From Caldilineae bacterium (GTDB lineage: Bacteria; Chloroflexota; Anaerolineae; J102), in the NCBI GenBank assembly GCA_011192085.1, contig DUEQ01000526.1, forward strand, positions 6,103 to 14,476: 8,374 nt of DNA, read 5' to 3'. Position numbers and translations under genes: made by a program. How positions within the stretch are numbered: position 1 is the first letter of the stretch; each line of letters begins with the position of its first letter. Shown here piece by piece: positions 1 to 5,189 of this stretch. The notes beneath the pieces are model-generated. The model ran no database searches and had not been told where the DNA came from. It was given only the letters and a program-made list of their open reading frames with translations.

Positions 1-551
1 GGGCCGCATGGCGCGTTCTCACCGAGCTGGCCATCCTCGATATCCTCGCGCCCTTCCACGCCCGGCTGACCGGCACGATCCCCATCGACGTCGACATCCC
101 CGGCAGCGATCTCGACATCATCTGCCAGGCCGATGATCTGGACGCCCTGGCCCAGCTGCTGGAGACGCACTATGGCCATCATCCCAGCTTCCAGATCGCC
201 CATAAGACCCGCTATGGTCATCCCGTGCTGGTCTGCGAGTTCGAGCGCGGGGGCTTCCTCATCCAGGTGTATGGATCGTCCACGCCCGTCCAACGGCAGC
301 GGGCCTGGGTGCACATGGTGGCCGAGGCCTATCTGCTGGACCTGGGCGGCGAGGGAGCGAGGGAGGCGGTGCGGGCGTTGAAACGGGCTGGAGAGAAAAC
401 CGAGCCCGCCTTCGCCCAGGTCTTCGAGCTGGCAGGCGATCCCTACGACGTCCTCTATGCATTGGGGATGCATGTGTTGGGGGAATTAACCAGATGGGAG
501 TTTAGTCCCAGCATACCGCCACCTCATGCGGCGCGCAGACGATCGCCATGA
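1..551 (+). CDS. DUF4269 family protein (nucleotidyltransferase-like), 5' truncated
   Basis: The frame is open from base 3 to the TGA at 549-551, so the gene enters from the left and lacks its start. The visible 182 residues begin with a helix (LAILDILAPFHARLTGTIPI), followed by the motif IPGSDLDIIC. That motif resembles the GSxxD core of nucleotidyltransferase-fold proteins and is the hallmark of DUF4269. Further family-like stretches follow: FERGGFLIQVYGSSTPVQRQ, a HMVAEAYLL helix, and EKTEPAFAQVF followed by GDPYDVL. No biochemical function is established for the family that I know of, and a nucleotidyl-transfer role is only inferred from the fold-like motif. The last 19 or so residues (RWEFSPS... 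to RRRSP) are low-complexity and basic, and lie over the 3' end of the opposite gene. They look like read-through past an original stop. The family assignment is fairly secure; the function is unknown. Confidence 0.8.
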   Translation, partial: AAWRVLTELAILDILAPFHARLTGTIPIDVDIPGSDLDIICQADDLDALAQLLETHYGHHPSFQIAHKTRYGHPVLVCEFERGGFLIQVYGSSTPVQRQRAWVHMVAEAYLLDLGGEGAREAVRALKRAGEKTEPAFAQVFELAGDPYDVLYALGMHVLGELTRWEFSPSIPPPHAARRRSP

Positions 552-1254
552 AGCGGGGCAGGAGCTTCTCCGCCTCCGGGCTGGGCTTGAAGGAAGCCAG
601 CATCGCCTCGATCTGCTCTTCGCTGAACAGATGCGCGTAGATGTGTAGGTAGCGCCGGAATCGTACGAGATGGTCTTCCAGGTCGAGCTCGGGATGGAAT
701 TGGGTGGCCCAGATGGGTTTGCCAGGGATGCGCATCGCCTCGTGCGCGACTTTGTCGCTGTATGCCAGGGTGATCACGCCCGGAGGCATGCTCTCTGCTC
801 GCTCTTTGTGCCCCAGTTGCGCCAGAAACGTATCGGGCAGGATGCTGAACAGCTCATCCTTTTTCGCCTCCTCGGTGAGGTGGATGGGAAACGTCCCGAT
901 CTCCGCGGTTTCGGGATCGTTGACGATCTCGCCGCCCAACGCCTGCACCAGGAGCTGAAATCCGAAACAGGAAGCGAACATGGGCAATCCCAGATCGACG
1001 ATCTCCCGCAGGCGCTGGAGCGTCGCGTCGAAGTGGGGGAGATTGCGCTTGGAGACGTCGAACTCACCCGAACCGCCGATGAGCATCGCCCTATGCGCCC
1101 GCACCTTCTCCAGCGACGGCGGCCCCTGGAGCAGATCGTGGGCGACGATGGCGCTCAGGGGCGCGCCTAACCGTTTGGCAAAAGAAACCCGCTCTTCGTG
1201 ACGGGCGGGGTCCGTGGCCTGGCGGGCCTGAAGCAGTAGCAGTTTCAGCGTCAT
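502..1254 (-). CDS. Class I glutamine amidotransferase-like protein (standalone GATase1)
   Basis: This 250-residue protein has the class I glutamine amidotransferase fold with its catalytic triad. The nucleophile is Cys96 in FASCFGFQLL, and His187 and Glu189 lie in ATQFHPEL. An oxyanion-side loop, LIGGSGEFDV, is at about 58-67. Enzymes of this fold release ammonia from glutamine for a synthetase partner, or hydrolyse gamma-glutamyl bonds. Standalone members are often labelled GMP-synthase-like, but no ATP-pyrophosphatase or synthetase domain is present here, so the acceptor is unknown. The nucleophile elbow reads SCFGFQ instead of the commoner GxCxGxQ, which is a mild deviation. A C-terminal extension (about 205-250) follows the core. 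The start is supported by a GAGGTG ribosome binding site about 5 nt upstream. The 3' end overlaps the convergent DUF4269 gene by 50 bp. Transcription probably starts at the divergent promoter near 1304-1311. Confidence 0.85.
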   Translation of the reverse strand: MTLKLLLLQARQATDPARHEERVSFAKRLGAPLSAIVAHDLLQGPPSLEKVRAHRAMLIGGSGEFDVSKRNLPHFDATLQRLREIVDLGLPMFASCFGFQLLVQALGGEIVNDPETAEIGTFPIHLTEEAKKDELFSILPDTFLAQLGHKERAESMPPGVITLAYSDKVAHEAMRIPGKPIWATQFHPELDLEDHLVRFRRYLHIYAHLFSEEQIEAMLASFKPSPEAEKLLPRFMAIVCAPHEVAVCWD

Positions 1255-1281
1255 TGTTCACCTCGATGTCGGATGTGGGGA

Positions 1282-1311
1282 TTGCTGGCTCGGTCACTTT
1301 CCGATTATAAT
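1282..1311 (+). promoter_or_regulatory. Putative promoter for the larC-type gene, -10 shared with the divergent gene
   Basis: A perfect -10 consensus TATAAT lies at 1306-1311, with a weak -35 (TTGCTG, 1282-1287) 18 bp upstream. The -10 sits inside the palindrome ATTATAAT (1304-1311), so the opposite strand also reads TATAAT at 1309-1304, pointing at the amidotransferase gene. That strand has no convincing -35. Transcription rightward would leave a leader of about 115 nt before the ATG at 1435. Transcription leftward would leave one of about 45 nt. This is inferred from sequence only. Confidence 0.45.
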
Positions 1312-1434
1312 GGCTTTTCAGTGGCGACGAAAGTACGTGACCGCCCTCGCCGCTTTCCTTTTGACGCGCCTTCCCTGCCAAAAGTTGCACGCGACAGCCG
1401 CGTCACCCTCCAAATCCATTCAGACTCCTCGCCA

Positions 1435-2736
1435 ATGCATCCAAAACTGCTCATCGACCCAGCCATGGGAGTCGCCGGCGATATGTTCTCCGCCGCGCTC
1501 ATCGGGCTAGGCGCGCCCGAAGACCTGCTGCTGGGGGCCATGACCCGCGTCGCACGCATGCTCGGCGATGCCGCCATCGTTCAGGAGACGCTGCCCACGC
1601 CCGAGGGTGAGGCCCATCGCCTGAAGATCCACCTCGCTGCCAATGCGGGCGGCTTGCCCGAATCCCAGGCCCGGACGCTGCTGGCGCAGGCCATCGCGGC
1701 AGAGGGGTTGGACAAACCCTATGCGGATTTCGCCCGCCGCGCATTGGAGATCCTCATCACAGCGGAGCGCGAGGCTCACAGCAGCGGGCGTCTGGGTTTC
1801 GGGATGATGCACGTCCAGGCCATCGGCGTCGCCCGCACGCCCTACCATCACCATCATCACAACGAGGATGCGCATCATGGCCATCCTCACCCAGACGAAG
1901 CCCCTCATCAACCCCAGGCGGATGCGGAGGGCGAGTTTTTCATCGAACTCTACCCTGAATTCGCCGCAGGCCTGCAAGACATCGACGCGTTCTCCCACGT
2001 CTTCATCCTCTCCTGGCTGCATCACAGCGCGGGCTACGCTTTGCAGGTGACGCCCCCCTGGCAGGAGGGGGAGCGAAGGCGCGTGGGATTGTTCGCCAGC
2101 CGCTCGCCCAACCGCCCCAATCCCATCGGCCTGACCCTGACCGACGTGCGGGGCGTGGAGGGGGCTCGGCTGCTCACAGGCCCGCTGGACCTCTTCGACG
2201 GCACGCCTATCATCGATATCAAGCCCCATGTGCGCTCGCTGGACCAAACTGGCGTGGGGGATGATGGCTGGTTGGCGGACAGCGATCACCTGGCCCTGCA
2301 CAAACGGGGCGTTCCCCACAGCCATGCGGGCGAAGAGGCTGTGCTGCACGAGGCCCAGGACATTTTGCTCGATGTGGTGGGCGCGGCGGTGGGCCTGCAA
2401 TATCTGCGCGTGGATATGCAAGGGGTCCGCTGTTTTACGCCTGTGGCCGTGGGCGGGGGCGTCATCCACTTCAGCCATGGCGCGCTCCCCGCGCCCGCAC
2501 CGGCCACCGCGGCCATCCTGAAGCGCCATCGCATCCCCCATGTGGCCGGTCCTGTGGATGTGGAATTGCTCACCCCCACGGGGGCGGCCATCCTCGCGGC
2601 CCTCCATCCCCTGTGGTCCTGCCGTCAACCCCTGGACGAAGAGGCTCTGCTGGCCCGAGGCGTGGGCCTGGGAACCAGGAACCTGCGCCCTCTCAACGCC
2701 CTCCGCCTGGCGCTATTTCCTCCTCACTTCTGGTAA
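1435..2736 (+). CDS. larC: LarC-type nickel insertion protein with an internal TrmO/TsaA-like domain and His-rich loop
   Basis: The protein is 433 residues. Residues 1-125 match the LarC N-terminus: LLIDPAMGVAGDMFSAALIG, then an EREAH helix. Residues 126-275 are a TrmO/TsaA-type domain: IGVARTPY (130-137), AEGEF, FSHVFILSW (187-195), ASRSPNRPNPIGL (221-233) and DGTPIIDIKPHV (255-266). Residues 300-433 resume LarC: HEAQDILLDVVGAAVG, HGALPAPAPAT, ELLTPTGAAILAAL and GLGTRNLRPLNALRL. LarC makes the nickel-pincer cofactor of lactate racemase and related enzymes, and TrmO methylates t6A37 in tRNA-Thr. The fused activity is unknown. Residues 138-158 hold ten histidines, possibly metal-binding. The C-terminal CTP-binding domain of full LarC is missing. 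I chose ATG 1435 because it opens the family N-terminus; an in-frame ATG at 1273 would add 54 unrelated residues and precede the promoter. No strong ribosome binding site is visible. A cbiM remnant follows 14 bp downstream, suggesting an ancestral nickel operon. Confidence 0.85.
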   Translation: MHPKLLIDPAMGVAGDMFSAALIGLGAPEDLLLGAMTRVARMLGDAAIVQETLPTPEGEAHRLKIHLAANAGGLPESQARTLLAQAIAAEGLDKPYADFARRALEILITAEREAHSSGRLGFGMMHVQAIGVARTPYHHHHHNEDAHHGHPHPDEAPHQPQADAEGEFFIELYPEFAAGLQDIDAFSHVFILSWLHHSAGYALQVTPPWQEGERRRVGLFASRSPNRPNPIGLTLTDVRGVEGARLLTGPLDLFDGTPIIDIKPHVRSLDQTGVGDDGWLADSDHLALHKRGVPHSHAGEEAVLHEAQDILLDVVGAAVGLQYLRVDMQGVRCFTPVAVGGGVIHFSHGALPAPAPATAAILKRHRIPHVAGPVDVELLTPTGAAILAALHPLWSCRQPLDEEALLARGVGLGTRNLRPLNALRLALFPPHFW

Positions 2737-2740
2737 GGAG
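2735..2740 (+). promoter_or_regulatory. Ribosome binding site for the cbiM remnant
   Basis: AAGGAG overlaps the larC stop codon (TAA 2734-2736) and lies 9 nt before ATG 2750. This is normal spacing for translational coupling of larC to a following cbiM, and it supports the view that the transporter once formed an operon with larC. Confidence 0.5.
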
Positions 2741-2749
2741 CGCTCGCGC

Positions 2750-2814
2750 ATGGCTTCCGTAGCCCTGTCCTTCCCCCAATTGCATATCCCCGACGGCTTT
2801 CCTAGCACCTCAGC
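2750..2814 (+). pseudogene. cbiM: CbiM-type nickel/cobalt permease, N-terminal remnant
   Basis: From ATG 2750 the frame reads MASVALSFPQ followed by LHIPDGFPSTSAW. HIPDGF with a following LS/STxxW is the characteristic start of CbiM/NikM, the membrane substrate-binding component of ECF-type cobalt and nickel transporters. Only about 20 residues are recognisable. The frame then continues into CbiO-derived DNA out of register and stops at TAA 2933-2935, giving a 61-codon chimera with no membrane segments. It cannot be a working permease. The extent of the remnant is uncertain because the joint at about 2800-2820 can be read as either gene. Confidence 0.6.
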
Positions 2815-2895
2815 ATGGGCGAGAAGAAACGCATCGCCATCGCCACCGCGCTCGCCATGCGCCACGACATCCTGGCGCTGGACGAACCCTCGGCT
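2806..2895 (+). pseudogene. cbiO: CbiO-type ECF transporter ATPase, internal remnant
   Basis: In frame 1 the sequence reads HLSMGEKKRIAIATALAM, then RHDILALDEPSA. These are the ABC signature motif (LSxGEKKR) and Walker B with its catalytic glutamate (LALDEP). The GEKKRxAIA form is typical of CbiO, the energising ATPase of nickel and cobalt ECF transporters. A TAG (2803-2805) sits immediately upstream in this frame. After DEPSA the similarity ends, with no GLDP or H-loop, and the frame runs to TGA 2938-2940. Walker A is absent too, so this is a scrap of about 30 residues. With the cbiM scrap it marks a large internal deletion of a cbiM...cbiO operon. General ABC ancestry is certain; the CbiO assignment rests on the motif style plus the adjacent CbiM start. 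Confidence 0.65.
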
Positions 2896-2908
2896 TATCC
2901 TTTTCATG

Positions 2909-2938
2909 TTGACGGGGCGCGAAAAAATACAGTAAACT
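2909..2938 (+). promoter_or_regulatory. Putative sigma-70-like promoter for the CoA-ligase-like gene
   Basis: TTGACG (2909-2914, 5/6 match to the -35) is followed after 18 bp by TAAACT (2933-2938, 4/6 match to the -10). It lies just beyond the CbiO scrap in a locally A-rich stretch, with the ATG at 2991 about 45 nt beyond the expected transcription start. This is inferred from sequence. Confidence 0.5.
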
Positions 2939-2977
2939 GATGTCTGGCATATCCCTTCCACTTTCGTTTTCGCATTC

Positions 2978-2982
2978 AGGAG
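2978..2982 (+). promoter_or_regulatory. Ribosome binding site deciding the start of the CoA-ligase-like gene
   Basis: AGGAG is 8 nt upstream of ATG 2991. This favours the MTLEDRL start over an in-frame ATG at 2940. The 2940 codon has no such site and lies only just past the predicted -10. Confidence 0.65.
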
Positions 2983-2990
2983 CGACCGCC

Positions 2991-4211
2991 ATGACTCTCG
3001 AAGACCGCCTGCACGACATCCTCCGGCACGCTTATGACCATGCGCCCGCGGTACGCCAACGCTTCGACGATGCGGGCCTGACCCCCGACGATATCCAGAC
3101 CATCGCTGATCTGGACAAACTGCCTGTGCTCTCCAAGGACGCTGTGGTCGAGCTCCAGCGCCAAAATCCTCCCTTTGGCGGCCTTCTCGCCGTCCCCGTC
3201 TCCGAAGTCAAACATCTTTTCTTCTCGCCCGGTCCCCTCTACGAGCCCGATCCCAGCGGCTTCGACCCCACGCACACCCCCATGGTGCAGGAGGCCCTGC
3301 GCCGTAGCGGCTTCGAGGCGGGCGATGTGGTCCTCAACACCCTCTCCTATCATCTCGTGCCCGCGGGCCTCATGCTGGACGAAGCCCTGGTGGAGATGGG
3401 TTGCACCGTCATCCCCGGCGGCGTGGGCAACAGCGACTTGCAGGTGACCATGATGAAGGAGCTGGGGGTGACGGGGTATGTGGGCACGCCCAGCTTCCTG
3501 ATGAAGCTCATCAAGAAGGCCGAGGAGATGGGCATGGATTGGGCCGATTTCAAGCTGAACAAGGCCCTGGTCACCGCGGAGCCCCTGCCCGCCAGCCTGC
3601 GGCAGGAGCTGGAGGAGCGGTATGGCGTGCAGGTGGGCAACGCCTACGCCACCGCGGAGCTGGGTTTCCTGGCCATCAACACCGAGGGCGGTATGGCCAT
3701 GCGTCTCCTGCCTGCGCCCATCATCCAGGTGGTCGCGCCCGATACGGGCAAGCAGGTGGGGCCTGGCGAGGCGGGTGAGATCGTGGTCACGAACTTCAAC
3801 CGGGCCTATCCCCTCATCCGCTTCGGCACGGGCGATATGGCTATCTACAATGACCCTGCGCCGGGCGAAAGCCAGCAGACCGATCGCACCATCACCCTGG
3901 TGGGACGCAGCGGCGAGGCTGTGAAGGTGCGGGGCATGTTCGTCCATCCCAACCAGCTTCGCTTCGCCGTAGGCCAGGTGTTGCCCTTCCAGGCTCTCCA
4001 GGCTGTCATTACCCGACCCGACCTGCGGGACCAGTTCGTCGTCCACATCGTCCCCGCAGAACCGGTGGGGGATGAGCGTGCGGCTCGGGCGCAGATCGGC
4101 GAATGGATCCGTCAGGTGTGTCGCGTGCGCGTCGATGAGGTCCACTTTGTGGCCGCGGACGCCATCCCCGAGGGCGCGCCCGTCATGCTCGATCAACGCA
4201 CATGGGACTGA
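2991..4211 (+). CDS. Phenylacetate-CoA ligase-like AMP-forming enzyme (PaaK-related, ANL superfamily)
   Basis: This 406-residue protein has the PaaK layout, including a family-like N-terminus (RFDDAGLTPDDI, then LPVLSKD at 44-50). Later ANL motifs are visible: NAYATAELG (217-225, the A5 position), FGTGDMA (278-284, the A7 aspartate) and LVGRSGEAVKVRG (303-315, A8). Such enzymes activate a carboxylic acid to its acyl-adenylate and then its CoA thioester in the cytosol. Two key elements are altered. The usual SSGTTGxP phosphate loop is replaced by FFSPGPLYEPDPS (77-89). The C-terminal region that normally holds the catalytic lysine reads AIPEGAPVMLDQR (391-403) without a lysine. It may be a specialised subfamily or may have lost adenylation; the substrate is unknown. 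Promoter and ribosome binding site are described separately. No thioesterase or degradation genes adjoin it. Confidence 0.8.
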   Translation: MTLEDRLHDILRHAYDHAPAVRQRFDDAGLTPDDIQTIADLDKLPVLSKDAVVELQRQNPPFGGLLAVPVSEVKHLFFSPGPLYEPDPSGFDPTHTPMVQEALRRSGFEAGDVVLNTLSYHLVPAGLMLDEALVEMGCTVIPGGVGNSDLQVTMMKELGVTGYVGTPSFLMKLIKKAEEMGMDWADFKLNKALVTAEPLPASLRQELEERYGVQVGNAYATAELGFLAINTEGGMAMRLLPAPIIQVVAPDTGKQVGPGEAGEIVVTNFNRAYPLIRFGTGDMAIYNDPAPGESQQTDRTITLVGRSGEAVKVRGMFVHPNQLRFAVGQVLPFQALQAVITRPDLRDQFVVHIVPAEPVGDERAARAQIGEWIRQVCRVRVDEVHFVAADAIPEGAPVMLDQRTWD

Positions 4212-4392
4212 AACCGCCCCTCCCTTCTCAGGCCCTCTTCGTCGGCGCGTGTTGTCCTCAACGGACAAACAAGCGCTGCCGACGCCCTCGCTCGCGGGCT
4301 CCGAATGAATGCAGCGCGCGTTGTATTGCCTGACCCGATTTCTGCATCCTGCATTCTCCCAGCCATCCCCATTCCTCCGCGAGGGTTGCTTT
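4212..4392 (+). other. Intergenic spacer with an imperfect hairpin
   Basis: There is no supportable gene here. A nested hairpin spans 4240-4284. Its outer arms are CGTCGGC (4240-4246) and GCCGACG (4278-4284). Its inner arms are TTGTCC (4252-4257) and GGACAA (4263-4268) around the loop TCAAC, with an unequal internal loop between. No T-run follows, so it is at best a weak or factor-dependent terminator of the upstream gene. I see no convincing promoter for the lipoprotein gene, although the spacing would allow one. Confidence 0.4.
4381..4385 (+). promoter_or_regulatory. Ribosome binding site deciding the start of the thioredoxin-like lipoprotein
   Basis: GAGGG is 7 nt before ATG 4393. It supports this start over the in-frame ATG at 4309, which would place 28 extra residues ahead of a signal peptide and bury the lipobox. 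Confidence 0.6.
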
Positions 4393-5010
4393 ATGCCATC
4401 CAAGAATCTTTTTCTTCTCCTGACTTTACTTATCCTGGCCCCGATCCTGACAGCGTGTGGCCAAACCAATGCGGCCCCACAACCGACCCAGGCCGTCGCG
4501 GTCACCCAAGCGCCCACCCTGGTCATCAACACCCCCACGCCCCTGCCTCCCACTCCCACGCCCGATCCCAACGCCTCCCCCACGCCCGAAAACCTCGCGC
4601 CCGACTTCACAGCGGTCAATTTGCAAACGGGCAAACCCATAGCCCTGAGCGACTATCGAGGCAGGATCGTCCTCCTCAACTTCTGGGGGAGCTGGTGCCC
4701 GCCCTGCCGCATGGAGATGCCCGCGTTTCAGGAGGTGTATGAGGCGTATGACGGGAAGGTCGTCATCATCGGCGTGGGCGTCAACGACAGCGAAGCCAAC
4801 CTGTTGGGCTTCGTCAAGGAGAAAGGCATCACCTATCCCATCATCTGGGATCGCACCAGCGAGGTGGCGCGCAAATACCGCATCCGCAGCCTGCCCACGA
4901 CGTACAAAATCGATCAGCAGGGGCTGATGACAGGCGTGGCCATGGGCGCGCTCACCAAGGAACAGCTTGTCGCGGCCATCGAGACCATGCTGGGGGAGGA
5001 GCGCAAGTAG
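4393..5010 (+). CDS. TlpA/ResA-type thiol-disulfide oxidoreductase lipoprotein
   Basis: This is a 205-residue exported thioredoxin-like protein. Residues 1-21 form a lipoprotein signal (MPSKNLFLLL, then a Leu/Ile-rich core) ending in the lipobox LTAC, with Cys22 as the lipidated residue. A Thr/Pro-rich linker follows (about 30-68, with repeats such as PTPTPDPN). It would hold the catalytic domain away from the membrane, and such linkers are common in Chloroflexota lipoproteins. The thioredoxin domain has LAPDFTAVNL, then FWGSWCPPC with redox Cys102 and Cys105, and the cis-proline loop RSLPTTY (Pro168). WCPPC is the active-site form of the TlpA/ResA group, which usually reduces disulfides outside the membrane, for example in apocytochrome c or copper-site maturation. 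No cytochrome-maturation or CcdA-type electron donor gene lies in the window, so the partner is unknown. The gene ends 36 bp before a strong hairpin. Confidence 0.88.
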   Translation: MPSKNLFLLLTLLILAPILTACGQTNAAPQPTQAVAVTQAPTLVINTPTPLPPTPTPDPNASPTPENLAPDFTAVNLQTGKPIALSDYRGRIVLLNFWGSWCPPCRMEMPAFQEVYEAYDGKVVIIGVGVNDSEANLLGFVKEKGITYPIIWDRTSEVARKYRIRSLPTTYKIDQQGLMTGVAMGALTKEQLVAAIETMLGEERK

Positions 5011-5045
5011 TAGGGGATGGGGCGTTTCAGAAATGGATCGCATTA

Positions 5046-5079
5046 AGGTGCGTCGCATCTGCCGAGGTGCGACGCACCT
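5046..5079. terminator. Perfect 12-bp inverted repeat after the lipoprotein gene (terminator or REP-like)
   Basis: AGGTGCGTCGCA (5046-5057) and TGCGACGCACCT (5068-5079) are exact reverse complements around a 10-nt loop. The stem is GC-rich and lies in the gap between two convergent genes. No T-tract follows on either side, so Rho-independent termination is not certain. A dispersed REP-like element is an alternative. Confidence 0.5.
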
Positions 5080-5134
5080 GGAACGATCTGTTACGCATTG
5101 CCCCAAAATCGAAACGCACCCGTAGAGGAGGATG

Positions 5135-5183
5135 GAGGGTAGAGGATGGCGGCGTGAGATGCTCTCGTCCATCCTCTACCCTC
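5135..5183. terminator. Perfect 15-bp inverted repeat between convergent genes (likely bidirectional terminator)
   Basis: GAGGGTAGAGGATGG (5135-5149) and CCATCCTCTACCCTC (5169-5183) pair perfectly around a 19-nt loop. The second arm is followed by a short T-rich stretch, and the element ends 6 bp before the stop codon of the minus-strand oxidoreductase gene. One arm is purine-only apart from two T bases. The flanking sequence (about 5123-5149) repeats the same GTAGAGGA/GGATGG words, so the element may have arisen by inversion of a purine-rich microrepeat. Confidence 0.5.
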
Positions 5184-5189
5184 TTTCTG

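Noticed and set aside
1273..1434. 54-codon N-terminal extension of the larC-type gene.
   Set aside because: It is unlike any LarC N-terminus, its start precedes the predicted -10, and ATG 1435 opens exactly at the conserved strand.
1507..2628. Open frame of 373 codons on the minus strand across the larC-type gene.
   Set aside because: It is the antisense shadow of a gene with strong LarC and TrmO motifs; no domain, no ribosome binding site.
2976..4640. Open frame of 554 codons on the minus strand across the CoA-ligase-like and lipoprotein genes.
   Set aside because: It lies opposite two genes with clear family motifs, has His/Gly/Arg-rich composition typical of the complement of GC-rich coding DNA, and shows no recognisable domain.
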